DNA from: Owenia fusiformis
Taxonomy: Eukaryota > Annelida > Polychaeta > Sabellida > Oweniidae
Reading direction: 5' to 3'
NCBI GenBank assembly: GCA_903813345.2
Contig: CAIIXF020000001.1
Coordinates: forward strand, 7,131,098-7,195,097
Length of the DNA stretch: 64,000 nucleotides
Below are positions 22,626-34,700 of this stretch, in pieces. How positions within the stretch are numbered: position 1 is the first letter of the stretch; each line of letters opens with the position of its first letter. A program made the translations under genes and the position numbers. The notes under the pieces were generated by a model that saw only the letters and a program-made list of their open reading frames with translations, had not been told where the DNA came from and did no database searches.

Positions 22626-25385
22626 TGTTACGACCCTCGTGTGGTAGCGTGGTTTGGGGGTCGCAAACAGAATACAGTCTAAGAATCAATAGTTTGATTT
22701 GATGTTTTCATTAACTTAGTTTCGGGACAAGTTCAAGTAAAAGTTGAAATGTGTATCCCTATTTATTTGAACAACATCCGTGTTCACAGTATCATAACAA
22801 AATTGGATCAAATTGGGATAAATTTTGCGATGAAAATTTAGGGATAATTTAGGGATAAATTTAGGGATAAAAATTTAGGGATAAATTCTGGGATAAAAAT
22901 AATTGGGATGAAGTGGGACAATTTCGGGATAACAATTACGGGATAACAAAATCTGAATATAGACTAAGTAAGATTTGGCAGTTTTCAATGTAAGTTGTTT
23001 GTCTCATAAAGGCGAATGGCAACAGACTCCAGATTCTGAATGTGCCCAGTGTTCAGTTGTATCAAATAAGTATAATGTTAGGGTGTGAGTATAACCAGGT
23101 AGAAGTCTTAGCCACTGGGGGCTACAATGGACTTCAAGCTGTATATAAAGCTCACTGTTCACACTTAAAATGGGAGATTTTGTAAGAATTAACGTAGGGC
23201 TATTTCAAATCAAGAGTCTGTCAAACTCATCAGGGGATAATATTACTTGTACACCATTTAAACAAGCAAGTAAGAAAACATTGGAAGTAAATGATGTTTG
23301 AGGTAACGACTGGGAACCAGGGTGAATGAAATTCTCACTAATATTCTCAATAAGATAAAGGTTAAATAAGAAAGTAAGATCCTGGATTGTACTTTAGCTT
23401 TGCACTATTGCATAGTTTCTGGGAAAATATATGTATGACTTATTGTGAGTGATTGTTATTCAAAGAAGCCCTTAGCAAATATGAGCTAAGATAAAGCTTG
23501 TTGCTTGAATGTTAGTATCACTGAAGTCACCTGGAATTTAGTCAGAATCTATTTTGAATCCAGAATCTACTTTAGATAAAATGAGGGGGGATTTCTAACA
23601 TATATATAAACAATTGAACACAAGAAGTGATATTCTGTGGATTTTTATATAATGTATAAAAACGACTCTATTTCTATGTACTAATCTACACAAACATTAC
23701 ACAATTCAGTACTGCCGAGATGGTATATCAAGTAAATAATCTCTCAAACCAAACATGCATAAAACAGCACAGCTCACCCAAAAATGTAACTCAACAGTGC
23801 AATTTTATATAATCCCTGGTGGGGTTGAAATCAGCTCTCTATACTACTCACATGAAAAGTAGAACATCATTTTGCCACTATCAGACTATGGTACAATTGG
23901 CAAGTAAACAGGAAACAGTATTTTAAAAGTATTCCAGTATCTATAATGAATTAGAATGTGGTTAACATAGAATTAGACCAGACATGGAAAACTAGAAGGG
24001 GAGGGGGTGTCTTAAGTCCGAAAATGGGCTTTGAATGACCGTGATCCTTAAAAGTACTGAACTTCAAAATGTCTGGACAGAGGCTTTAAAAGAAGCTTTA
24101 GTCTTAAAAGTGACTTCCAATGAACCTCGAAGGTACTTAATGTCAAAATATCCAAAATAGTCTTAAACTAGGCTTAAAGTCTTAAATTGAGCTTCAAATG
24201 TCCTTGACCCTTAAAAGTACTTCAATGATCAGTTGTTTGATAATGGTCCCATAAGCTCGTTATTTCACCTTTAAATTACCCAGAATTTAACATACAAATA
24301 TACAAACGAGTATTTCTAGTGTATTAATAAAATTTACCCTGTGAACAAACTAAATACAGTCCCAAACTGGATGGGGGGGGGGGAAGATGTCGTATAGAGG
24401 TGTCTATGAACCCCTGGAATTTGCAGTTGACTCTGGTTTAGAGCAAGCTACATAAGGTTCGTAAAGACAGTAACTTTCCGTACACCTTGTCAAATATTCC
24501 CAAACGATTCCCTGTGGGGATGTTGTATAGAAGGTTCCATAAGGAACCCCGGGAACTTGCTTTCGACGCTGGTTAATAAGTTACATAGGTTCTTTAAGAC
24601 AAAAACTCTGCGTGTAACTTTGCGTTAACCTTGTCAAATGTTCCTTAACAATCCCTGGGACAATTTAAACACGGGATGTTCACAAGGCAAATAAATAAAA
24701 TTAAGGAAATAAATCAAGTTTACAGATACTTCTTTTCAAAGACTAAAACTCTGCAAAAATACAATTAGATCAAGTCAATTACCTTTACCAACTCGTACAC
24801 CTAAGTTGGTTTATCTGCGGCAATATAAATATCCAATTTTAGTGACGATTTAATGTTTAAAATTCCACAAAATGTTTTCCATGTCTGGCCGGCTTGAATT
24901 CGAATCATAAAAGCACAGAAAAAGACAATTCACTTAAATCGTGCTTATTTACTTAAATCAAGCTTAATAAGCCTCACTTTGGATTTTGAAAACAAACCCA
25001 GACAACTGCCCTTTCTAAAAAGTTTGTAACATAACATTAAACATGAAACTGGGCCTAAAACCTTCATATTAAACTCATATTATGAACAAAATGTATATGT
25101 TGACATTAATCCTGTAAATAATATTACATGAAAAACACAAGAGAAGGTTATTAACCCAAATATAAATATAGAGAAAAATGATTAAACTCTAACCATACTT
25201 TAAGAGTATAGCCAAAGTAGTAATACTGACTACCCTTTTACAGAATTTAAATTATTGTATAACTCTTTAAATATTGAGTAACTAAAAGCACAATTGATAA
25301 AGTGAAGAGCAAAAAGTTAAACAAAGTGACAATCCTTCAAGGCAATTCCATTACCATGCTCAAAGTAATCTGAAGGATCGTCACA
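22626..25385 (-). repeat. 3' LTR (2760 bp) of the gag-only retrotransposon
   Basis: Same sequence as 30391-33150. On the minus strand it begins TGTGACGATCC just after the polypurine tract and ends CGTAACA. It contains a minisatellite-like tract of GGGATAA variants at about 22800-22950 and an 11-base G-run near 24373. Confidence 0.95.
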
Positions 25386-25399
25386 CTGCTCCCCCTTTT
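25386..25399 (-). promoter_or_regulatory. Polypurine tract
   Basis: The minus strand reads AAAAGGGGGAGCAG directly before the 3' LTR (TGTGACG), preceded by TTCGAGGACGAACTC. This is the expected position and composition for priming plus-strand DNA synthesis in LTR elements. Confidence 0.85.
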
Positions 25400-27109
25400 A
25401 AAAGAGTTCGTCCTCGAACTATGAAATTATTGATAAAAGATGCAAATTATATATAAACACATTACCTAAAGTAAGCATTTCACACATCATTTACTACAAC
25501 ATAGTACCTAGTAAAGGAATTGATAAACATATATACACAATAAGGTTTTAATGTTTAATCAGTTTACTACTTAATAAACATAAGTCTAAATCAAATACAA
25601 TGTTAGTTTACACTTTTCTCGATTTCTCAACTGAAATACATAACATAAAAAGGCTAGCATAATCTAATAAACAATCACATTTAATTACAAAAAATGTCTC
25701 TAGCAGCATTAGTGTCTTCCTTCTTTCTCTTGTAGGTCATGGTTCTTGTCAAGGGTTGAAGTAATATCCATACTGTCTGCATTAAGTTTATCAAACGTTC
25801 TTACCATCACATTAATTGATGATACAGTCATTGTCACTGGTTCCCCACTATAATAAGGGAATATGTTAAGTATTTGGCATGGTCTCCAGTACAATATAAA
25901 ATTGAGATTGTCAGCCATTCTTCGTGTCCTTCCTCAAAATGCAGAGTCATCACAAAGCTGCAGAATTAATTCTCATAAGTATAGAGTACATGTCTCTGTT
26001 TATAAGCTTTAATTCTCAATGTCAATATTAAGAGTGGCTCCCAATATCGTCGCTTCATTGGGTACACCAAATAAGTCACTTTAATCGAACAGCAATCATG
26101 ATAGTGTTCATTAAGATTACTTTTATATAGCATAGTGTACAATGTTCATTAGGTTGAAGGTCATCACATGGTTCATGCTGGGCTGAAATAAAACTGTTAG
26201 TCCTGGAAATAAGATTAGTTATTCACATAGTACAATAATAAATTTTGAATATCACACATGTGATATGAATTGGCCGAAATAAAGGGTTTTCAAATGAGAT
26301 TGAATCAATCAAACGTATGATCAAGATATATCCTTTCACAATCAGCTTCGGATTGGTAGCATTCAGATAACATCTCATAACATTTGTACTGGGAATGATT
26401 CAAATTCAGTCACCAAGTCATTTTTGGTACAAAGGCAGTTAGGGAGGTGAGGTAGGATTCAAACTTGATGGGAACATCCATTGCTTTGGATGGGATCACA
26501 AGCTGGTACAGTTGCTTGAAAGTGGAACTGGGGGTATGAGGGGAACCTACAGTCAGTAGTAGGGAAACACTTCGATGAAGCAAATGGACAGAGCTCTTGT
26601 CCATCGGGCACTCACCCCCAGAGGGTCACAAGTTGATCCACCTCATTTAAACAGAAGCAGGGACAAAACTATAATATTTCAATGTCATTTGGATTCCAAT
26701 AGACTTGTTTCCCAAAGCGTAAACAGGCTTCATGGCCGTAAACATTGGTTGATCAGGCCAATGTTCACAATGAACCCCATTGCTTGAGTAAAGTAGGTCA
26801 CTGGTAATCCAGAACATATTGACAATCAAATAATGCTCTGCTGTGGTCATGTCATCACTACCACTGAGCATTGTAGTTTAAGCTTATCAGGAATCAAAGC
26901 TTCAACAGCTCAGGACATCTGGTAGACATAAGATGAGAAACATCAGGAATGGGACAGGAAAACTTCAGTAAAGAAAAATAAAATTCGTTTTTTTCTTACA
27001 TTCACATCAAACACATATCGTTTCACCAGCCACTCTTTGGAAGGATATGATGTACCTGTGGTGGCTTGGACTTACTATACAGATACATTCATGCAAGTTA
27101 GCTTAAAAG
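25400..27109 (-). other. Internal non-coding region of the retrotransposon where pol is missing
   Basis: 1.7 kb between gag and the polypurine tract. Only short frames occur, for example 69 codons at 25709-25918 (minus) and 74 codons at 26647-26871 (minus), with no protease, YxDD reverse transcriptase or HHCC/DDE integrase signature. Normal gypsy elements carry 3 kb or more of pol here. Confidence 0.75.
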
Positions 27110-30100
27110 CTAACTTAGCCTTCCCTTAAGGGAGGGGCATGCATTTACACAGTGAGTGTCCTGGGCACAATAGAAGCATACTGTAGCTCCAGGAACTTTG
27201 GAGTTTGGATGTCTTTTGGTACAATCAAATACTGAATGACTTCCAGAGTCACATATTTTACAGTATTTTCTTTTCAGTTTGGAATCAGGTTTCTCCTTTG
27301 TTATAGTTTGAGTCAGATTTCGTGCTAAAGCCTCTATCTTTTGCTCAACTATTTCCATCACATCATTCTCAGAAAGAGATAATGAGGTAGATGAGTTAAC
27401 CTGAACAGGAGTTGGAGTAGCACATACACCAGGGTCTTGGAAACGTTCAAGTCTTTTCTTTCTTCCCTTGAAGAAAGCTTCATATTGTAAAGCCATGGTA
27501 AGAGCTTCATTGAGGGTTTTAGGGTTAGAAAAAGAAAGCTTGGATTCCAGTTCTTCATTATTCAAAGCATCAATGAAGGCCTGTGTAGCTAGGTCATCAA
27601 TTGTCTTCTTTGACATGCTTGACTTCCCAAAAGCTTGTCTTGACAATTTTCTTATATCATGGGCTAACTTTTCAAGAGGCTCATTATTGCCCCTTAACTT
27701 ATGTTTAAGCTCGGCACGGGCATGGTTACTTTGTTCGGGTGGTTCATAGTTAATTTTCAGGACATTTATGATACTAGCTAAGGTTGGCAGGTCTTCATCA
27801 TCCAAATCATCTAAAACATTGACAGCCTCTCCTTCAAGACTCCTCACCATAAAGATGGCAGATTCTTCATCTGTCCAACCATTTATGTTAGAGACAAGTC
27901 TAAATTGGACAAGAAAAGCTGAGAGACTGCACTTTCCATTGAAAAGTGGTGCTTTCATTTCCTTTCTAGAAAACGAAGTACCTCTTCTTTGCTTTTCAAG
28001 TCCAGTACAGGATTCCTGATCAGATGTATTAGGACTGGATATAAACAGATCATTGGGTTTTTCGATCCGTCTGTAGAGACCAGGGGAACTTGGATTCACT
28101 TTTGATCTACTCATAACTGTAGATCTAAGGGGAGGTAAACTATTTTCCATAGCAGATTCATACTCATCAGAATTATTCATGTAGTAAAATGGCCTTTGTC
28201 TAGTTTTTGTATGGTAAGATGGGCATTTCATACTATATTCTACATAATCTCGGTCAGAAAATTCAACAGCGGTTTCAAATTCTGGAGAGGGGAATAGTGA
28301 TTCAGCTCGGGAGGATCTAGCATAATCCTCGTTTACCCCCTGTTTGAAGGGGAATTTTTGACAAGGTGTGCACACACTACAAGCATCCTGGGCTGACATC
28401 TCATGGGAGGGCAAGGCACTTCTGTTATAGCCAGGTATTTGAGCATCAAGCCATGAATGTGTCTCCAAATCTGAATCATAGGTCTGATCCACACTTTTGG
28501 GTAGACAATATGGCTGTCTGCGATTGGCAGAAAACTTAGTGCTTTGAGATGATTTGTCTGATAAACTGAACATATCAGATCTATCAACAACTTGGATTTT
28601 GCAAGGAGGGGATTTACTAGATTCACATAAAACTCTATCATTAGGCCTCTTTAAATCTTGTCTACAAAGGGTACTTTCGGGTTGATGCATACATTCATAA
28701 CGTTTGGACTTAATATCCGAGTATGGGACAGTCTGCTCAGTTAAAAATTCAGCATGTTTCAACTTGTTAGGTTCACTTAATTGAGTAATCTCTTTTGTTA
28801 CTTTAGGGACATTTGGAAGCTGGAAATCCCTGTTGAGATCACATGACTCATCAGCTGATAGTGCCTCTTTAGGCAAACCTCTTGTGTATTTAAGGTCATT
28901 ACACATTGAGAGTGGTATTCTATCAGATGGGATCAGTAAAGAGCTTTGCAAAGTCTGTTTTAACAGTTCACCCCCATATGCTTCCTGGAGCATGTCACTC
29001 TCATGAGGTACTGGTAGCACCGGAGGAAGGGATGGAACCTGGTAGTTGACTTGCACATCCTTTACTACTCCCATTTTGCTAGAATGACCTAACAAATCAT
29101 AGTTTGGCTTTGTATAGTCGTCTTTTCTCTCTTGTTTGACATAAATTTGGGACTTCAGTGTCAAATTACGGGAATGAGAGAAATCTGGGGTCTTTGGTCT
29201 AAATCTGGGAATGTCAGTTATCTTTATTGGGGGAAGTAATGGTCTAAATGGAGAGGACTGAAATTTGTTTGGCCAGCTCTGTGGCTCATTTTTCTGATTC
29301 GCACTTGGTAATAGAGGAGAAGTATGCATTGAATGTTTGCTTGGGTTTAAATCAGAAAAACTGCCATGACTTGCAGATCTTCCATGAGAAGAAACCTTTG
29401 TGGATGTCATTAAACCCTGTCCAGACTTTCTACCAGCTGTATGAGTAGATGCACTGGATGGCTTACCAGGGTAAGCACGAGGGAGTGTTTGGACATCTAA
29501 GGGTTTTCTAGATTGGAATGTTCCCATTGTTGACAGTTTATCCAATGGTTTTTGCAATTCAGAGGACTTAGCAATTTGAGAATCACTTGTCCTTTCATAC
29601 TTAGGGTGTAAAACTCTTTGATCATTAGGCCCTAAATCCGTTTTTAAATAGGGGGCTAAACTGAGGGGTGAAAAAGCTTGTTTAGTAGTAGCTCTTGTTC
29701 CATTGGCTGGAAGAGGCTTTAAAGGAGGTGTTTTAGATGGCATTCCCCCATAAGCACCCATCAGGGTTTCCCTTTCAAGGGACCCAGGTGCACCAGCTAT
29801 GGGGGGTTCATATGCCCCACCTCTACTACTCACACTTTTTTCACCATTTTTTGAAGATACCAAATTCATGTCATTTTTGGGGTCTTTAGTCTCCTGCTTA
29901 ACCCTTTTAAGCAGGGAATTAAACAACCTACCCTTGGGAAGTGGTCTAGGCCTATCTAACAGTAATTTAGGAATGCGCGTCAATTTGACAGGTGGAGAAA
30001 CCTTAAAAGATGGTCTCTTTATTGGGGGTGGTGTAGTTACTGATGATTCAAGTGGAAGTGTATCGTCTTGAGCCAATTTCAACTCTTGTTCATTAAGGTG

Positions 30101-30262
30101 TTGATGGCCCAATACAACTTCAGAATCATCAAACCACCCGGGGATAATAGTGTCAAAAGTTTCCGCCTGCGATTTCTGGCTAGACAAGGGTCTTTCAGTG
30201 GATTCGGACATGTGTAATGGGGTGCGCTTAGCGAGATTAAAAATGTCCAACTTTTCCGACAT
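27110..30262 (-). CDS. gag: Gag polyprotein of LTR retrotransposon, 1050 residues, two CCHC zinc knuckles
   Basis: An intact minus-strand frame starts at ATG 30262 (MSEKLDIFNL) and ends at 27110. The first roughly 770 residues are Pro/Ser/Lys-rich, low in hydrophobic residues and probably disordered. I recognise no domain in them. The next 160 residues resemble the Ty3/gypsy capsid fold (retrotransposon Gag, Arc/PNMA-like): APLFNGKCSLSAFLVQFRL, then AIFMVRSLEGEAVNVLDDL, then IDALNNEELESKL. Near the C-terminus are two knuckles, CKICDSGSHSVFDC and CFYCAQDTHCVNAC, both C-x2-C-x4-H-x4-C, for RNA binding. Capsid plus nucleocapsid implies particle assembly and RNA packaging. No protease follows. 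At 1050 residues it is far longer than usual gypsy Gags (about 300-500). Confidence 0.93.
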   Translation of the reverse strand: MSEKLDIFNLAKRTPLHMSESTERPLSSQKSQAETFDTIIPGWFDDSEVVLGHQHLNEQELKLAQDDTLPLESSVTTPPPIKRPSFKVSPPVKLTRIPKLLLDRPRPLPKGRLFNSLLKRVKQETKDPKNDMNLVSSKNGEKSVSSRGGAYEPPIAGAPGSLERETLMGAYGGMPSKTPPLKPLPANGTRATTKQAFSPLSLAPYLKTDLGPNDQRVLHPKYERTSDSQIAKSSELQKPLDKLSTMGTFQSRKPLDVQTLPRAYPGKPSSASTHTAGRKSGQGLMTSTKVSSHGRSASHGSFSDLNPSKHSMHTSPLLPSANQKNEPQSWPNKFQSSPFRPLLPPIKITDIPRFRPKTPDFSHSRNLTLKSQIYVKQERKDDYTKPNYDLLGHSSKMGVVKDVQVNYQVPSLPPVLPVPHESDMLQEAYGGELLKQTLQSSLLIPSDRIPLSMCNDLKYTRGLPKEALSADESCDLNRDFQLPNVPKVTKEITQLSEPNKLKHAEFLTEQTVPYSDIKSKRYECMHQPESTLCRQDLKRPNDRVLCESSKSPPCKIQVVDRSDMFSLSDKSSQSTKFSANRRQPYCLPKSVDQTYDSDLETHSWLDAQIPGYNRSALPSHEMSAQDACSVCTPCQKFPFKQGVNEDYARSSRAESLFPSPEFETAVEFSDRDYVEYSMKCPSYHTKTRQRPFYYMNNSDEYESAMENSLPPLRSTVMSRSKVNPSSPGLYRRIEKPNDLFISSPNTSDQESCTGLEKQRRGTSFSRKEMKAPLFNGKCSLSAFLVQFRLVSNINGWTDEESAIFMVRSLEGEAVNVLDDLDDEDLPTLASIINVLKINYEPPEQSNHARAELKHKLRGNNEPLEKLAHDIRKLSRQAFGKSSMSKKTIDDLATQAFIDALNNEELESKLSFSNPKTLNEALTMALQYEAFFKGRKKRLERFQDPGVCATPTPVQVNSSTSLSLSENDVMEIVEQKIEALARNLTQTITKEKPDSKLKRKYCKICDSGSHSVFDCTKRHPNSKVPGATVCFYCAQDTHCVNACPSLKGRLS

Positions 30263-30368
30263 TGTCAATTACAGTTAATGATCCCGCTTTGAATATTAAT
30301 GAGTGCAAATTAGCATAAACGTAAGTAATGGCGTAAAAATGGGCTTGGGTCAATACTTCAAGTATTGC

Positions 30369-30386
30369 ATCCCACCGCTGCCACCA
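30369..30386 (-). promoter_or_regulatory. Candidate primer-binding site
   Basis: The minus strand reads GAAA then TGGTGGCAGCGGTGGGAT just after the 5' LTR. A TGG start a few bases inside the LTR is the usual position for a tRNA 3' end to prime. The matching tRNA was not determined. Confidence 0.6.
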
Positions 30387-30390
30387 TTTC

Positions 30391-33150
30391 TGTTACGACC
30401 CTCGTGTGGTAGCGTGGTTTGGGGGTCGCAAACAGAATACAGTCTAAGAATCAATAGTTTGATTTGATGTTTTCATTAACTTAGTTTCGGGACAAGTTCA
30501 AGTAAAAGTTGAAATGTGTATCCCTATTTATTTGAACAACATCCGTGTTCACAGTATCATAACAAAATTGGATCAAATTGGGATAAATTTTGCGATGAAA
30601 ATTTAGGGATAATTTAGGGATAAATTTAGGGATAAAAATTTAGGGATAAATTCTGGGATAAAAATAATTGGGATGAAGTGGGACAATTTCGGGATAACAA
30701 TTACGGGATAACAAAATCTGAATATAGACTAAGTAAGATTTGGCAGTTTTCAATGTAAGTTGTTTGTCTCATAAAGGCGAATGGCAACAGACTCCAGATT
30801 CTGAATGTGCCCAGTGTTCAGTTGTATCAAATAAGTATAATGTTAGGGTGTGAGTATAACCAGGTAGAAGTCTTAGCCACTGGGGGCTACAATGGACTTC
30901 AAGCTGTATATAAAGCTCACTGTTCACACTTAAAATGGGAGATTTTGTAAGAATTAACGTAGGGCTATTTCAAATCAAGAGTCTGTCAAACTCATCAGGG
31001 GATAATATTACTTGTACACCATTTAAACAAGCAAGTAAGAAAACATTGGAAGTAAATGATGTTTGAGGTAACGACTGGGAACCAGGGTGAATGAAATTCT
31101 CACTAATATTCTCAATAAGATAAAGGTTAAATAAGAAAGTAAGATCCTGGATTGTACTTTAGCTTTGCACTATTGCATAGTTTCTGGGAAAATATATGTA
31201 TGACTTATTGTGAGTGATTGTTATTCAAAGAAGCCCTTAGCAAATATGAGCTAAGATAAAGCTTGTTGCTTGAATGTTAGTATCACTGAAGTCACCTGGA
31301 ATTTAGTCAGAATCTATTTTGAATCCAGAATCTACTTTAGATAAAATGAGGGGGGATTTCTAACATATATATAAACAATTGAACACAAGAAGTGATATTC
31401 TGTGGATTTTTATATAATGTATAAAAACGACTCTATTTCTATGTACTAATCTACACAAACATTACACAATTCAGTACTGCCGAGATGGTATATCAAGTAA
31501 ATAATCTCTCAAACCAAACATGCATAAAACAGCACAGCTCACCCAAAAATGTAACTCAACAGTGCAATTTTATATAATCCCTGGTGGGGTTGAAATCAGC
31601 TCTCTATACTACTCACATGAAAAGTAGAACATCATTTTGCCACTATCAGACTATGGTACAATTGGCAAGTAAACAGGAAACAGTATTTTAAAAGTATTCC
31701 AGTATCTATAATGAATTAGAATGTGGTTAACATAGAATTAGACCAGACATGGAAAACTAGAAGGGGAGGGGGTGTCTTAAGTCCGAAAATGGGCTTTGAA
31801 TGACCGTGATCCTTAAAAGTACTGAACTTCAAAATGTCTGGACAGAGGCTTTAAAAGAAGCTTTAGTCTTAAAAGTGACTTCCAATGAACCTCGAAGGTA
31901 CTTAATGTCAAAATATCCAAAATAGTCTTAAACTAGGCTTAAAGTCTTAAATTGAGCTTCAAATGTCCTTGACCCTTAAAAGTACTTCAATGATCAGTTG
32001 TTTGATAATGGTCCCATAAGCTCGTTATTTCACCTTTAAATTACCCAGAATTTAACATACAAATATACAAACGAGTATTTCTAGTGTATTAATAAAATTT
32101 ACCCTGTGAACAAACTAAATACAGTCCCAAACTGGATGGGGGGGGGGGAAGATGTCGTATAGAGGTGTCTATGAACCCCTGGAATTTGCAGTTGACTCTG
32201 GTTTAGAGCAAGCTACATAAGGTTCGTAAAGACAGTAACTTTCCGTACACCTTGTCAAATATTCCCAAACGATTCCCTGTGGGGATGTTGTATAGAAGGT
32301 TCCATAAGGAACCCCGGGAACTTGCTTTCGACGCTGGTTAATAAGTTACATAGGTTCTTTAAGACAAAAACTCTGCGTGTAACTTTGCGTTAACCTTGTC
32401 AAATGTTCCTTAACAATCCCTGGGACAATTTAAACACGGGATGTTCACAAGGCAAATAAATAAAATTAAGGAAATAAATCAAGTTTACAGATACTTCTTT
32501 TCAAAGACTAAAACTCTGCAAAAATACAATTAGATCAAGTCAATTACCTTTACCAACTCGTACACCTAAGTTGGTTTATCTGCGGCAATATAAATATCCA
32601 ATTTTAGTGACGATTTAATGTTTAAAATTCCACAAAATGTTTTCCATGTCTGGCCGGCTTGAATTCGAATCATAAAAGCACAGAAAAAGACAATTCACTT
32701 AAATCGTGCTTATTTACTTAAATCAAGCTTAATAAGCCTCACTTTGGATTTTGAAAACAAACCCAGACAACTGCCCTTTCTAAAAAGTTTGTAACATAAC
32801 ATTAAACATGAAACTGGGCCTAAAACCTTCATATTAAACTCATATTATGAACAAAATGTATATGTTGACATTAATCCTGTAAATAATATTACATGAAAAA
32901 CACAAGAGAAGGTTATTAACCCAAATATAAATATAGAGAAAAATGATTAAACTCTAACCATACTTTAAGAGTATAGCCAAAGTAGTAATACTGACTACCC
33001 TTTTACAGAATTTAAATTATTGTATAACTCTTTAAATATTGAGTAACTAAAAGCACAATTGATAAAGTGAAGAGCAAAAAGTTAAACAAAGTGACAATCC
33101 TTCAAGGCAATTCCATTACCATGCTCAAAGTAATCTGAAGGATCGTCACA
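30391..33150 (-). repeat. 5' LTR (2760 bp) of the gag-only retrotransposon
   Basis: Same length as the 3' LTR and identical where I compared them. As the upstream LTR on the minus strand it should hold the promoter. No TATA box was assigned. Confidence 0.95.
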
Positions 33151-33158
33151 CTTGCATC

Positions 33159-34700
33159 ATTTACGACACCATCATTTACGATACCTAGTAGTACGAAAAT
33201 AACGGTTACCATACTCCTAGCTCTGAATAAAGTTTATAAAGCGGGAAATTTGAGAATTCATATTCATTTGAATCTGAATAAAGAAACACTACCACCTTTG
33301 TAGAGTAAATCCACACAATTTAAGGTATATATCACACCTAATATAGTATCGCTCTTGTAAAACGAAGATGTAGTGTTAATTTGATGTTATCTATGGCATA
33401 AAGACAGTCAGTATAAATGTGAAGATGAATATAAAAACACTTTTCTATCATTCAATTTGAATTGAAGCTATAGTCTTGCGTTTTCTATGTCATAAATTAC
33501 GTTACCATAGGTAACGTAATTGATAAATTCTATTGCACACATTTTCTGTCGTCAAATCTTTACAGGTATGTTCATTTATCAACGTGTATACTTTTCGTAG
33601 ATGGGAAAGCATCCTGCTGAAATTCAAAAAGACTATAGTGATAGGAAAAAGCACCAAAAAGAGCGTGCTCGGGTTCATAAATGCATTGTCTCAGTAGCTG
33701 AGTGCACTATCTGAAAAAGATAAAGACCATAAAAGAAAAAATTATGTCATTGCGCCTGAGACATGTTATGTTAGTCTCAGATAGCGTAATAATACAGGAG
33801 ACAAATCAAAAAGAAGAGAGACTGTTAGCAATGACCCAAGTAATGCCGATAACAATGATTGTGACCGTGTTTATGGCAGTGGTACAAGTAACACACAATT
33901 AATAGTTCATATAAATTTTGCCTGGAATTTTGCAAAAAGGACATGAATGGCTCTTTAGAAAACGGATTAGTAGAACTTGGGGACGTACGTACCCATAAAA
34001 AACAAAGCTCCCCGAACATAGATAAACATGGAAAAAACAATCACAAATCATTCCAAAGGATCTCACAGAAGCAGAGAAAAATAGAACCAAGGGTCCAAGC
34101 ACGCCAAAAACACCAAAGAGTGCAGGGAAAAAGTGATGCGATGCAAACTTTAACATAGTGATATCCCTAGAGTTGAGGAGAAGATTAGTACGAGGAAAAC
34201 ACGTAGTTGAAGAGTTGAAGCAGACGCAACATGACTGGCGGGGAAATGCCTGAAAGAGTGTTCAAGTCTAGTTGATATAATATGACTAAAGGCGATGGAA
34301 GGTGATACAAGCTTAAGGGCCTTGCTTGGCTGGACAAAAATGAAATGAGTACTCGACGTTTACCACAAGCAAAGGAATATAAATGTGTTGAAGCAAATAA
34401 ACAGTGTTAAAAGCGCCCTGCACAAAAGTGAAACAAACCAGGAATGACATACAAGAAGAGACAACATAGCTATCCAAGAGTATTCTGACAGGGCCATCAT
34501 GCTGACTGAGAGTGGAGATAAAGAGCTACATCTTGGCGATTTTTTCACTGCAGTTTACAATTACTGTTGGTATGTCGAAAAGGCACTGCATGTAGATACT
34601 GATGATAATAAATACTATTTTTTAAGAAAAGAAGAATCTCCAATGGTCTCTAGAATGTTACGTTATTTGGCTGAGAGTCTCAGATTTTGAGTGTGTAGTA
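33159..34700 (+). pseudogene. Degenerate mobile-element ORF region, frameshifted
   Basis: From ATG 33601 the plus strand reads MGKHPAEIQKDYSDRKKHQK, then is interrupted. Other frames continue with LSEKDKDHKRKNYV, GDVRTHKKQSSPNIDKHG and, at 34499-34690, MLTESGDKELHLGDFFTAVY with YNYCWYVEKALH. The basic, repetitive start resembles uncharacterised transposon-linked proteins, and no frame is intact. The flanks are rich in TTACGTTAC and CATCATTTACG motifs (33159, 33176, 33503, 34938, 35920, 36452), including the hairpin ATTACGTTACC/GGTAACGTAAT at 33499-33523. The family is not identified. Confidence 0.35.

Larger units (their letters stand above)
22626..33150 (-). mobile_element. Ty3/gypsy-like LTR retrotransposon, gag-only, very young
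   Basis: Two direct repeats of equal length (2760 bp, TG...CA when read on the minus strand) enclose a 5005-bp internal region. The minus strand has the order LTR, primer-binding-site candidate (TGGTGGCAGCGGTGGGAT), a 1050-codon gag, 1.7 kb of non-coding sequence, polypurine tract (AAAAGGGGGAGCAG) and LTR. I saw no difference between the LTRs where I compared them, including an 11-base G-run. No protease, reverse transcriptase, RNase H or integrase motif is seen in any frame. The element is therefore non-autonomous for replication and would need enzymes in trans. Flanking 5-mers do not match (atttc, cttgc). Confidence 0.93.

Noticed and set aside
25709-25918. 69-codon frame just before the polypurine tract as a possible env or pol remnant
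   Set aside because: No signal peptide, membrane segment, reverse transcriptase or integrase motif was seen. Too short to assign.
27358-28641. Several 60-100-codon frames on both strands across the gag region
   Set aside because: They overlap the intact 1050-codon gag in other frames and have no recognisable motifs, so they are shadows.
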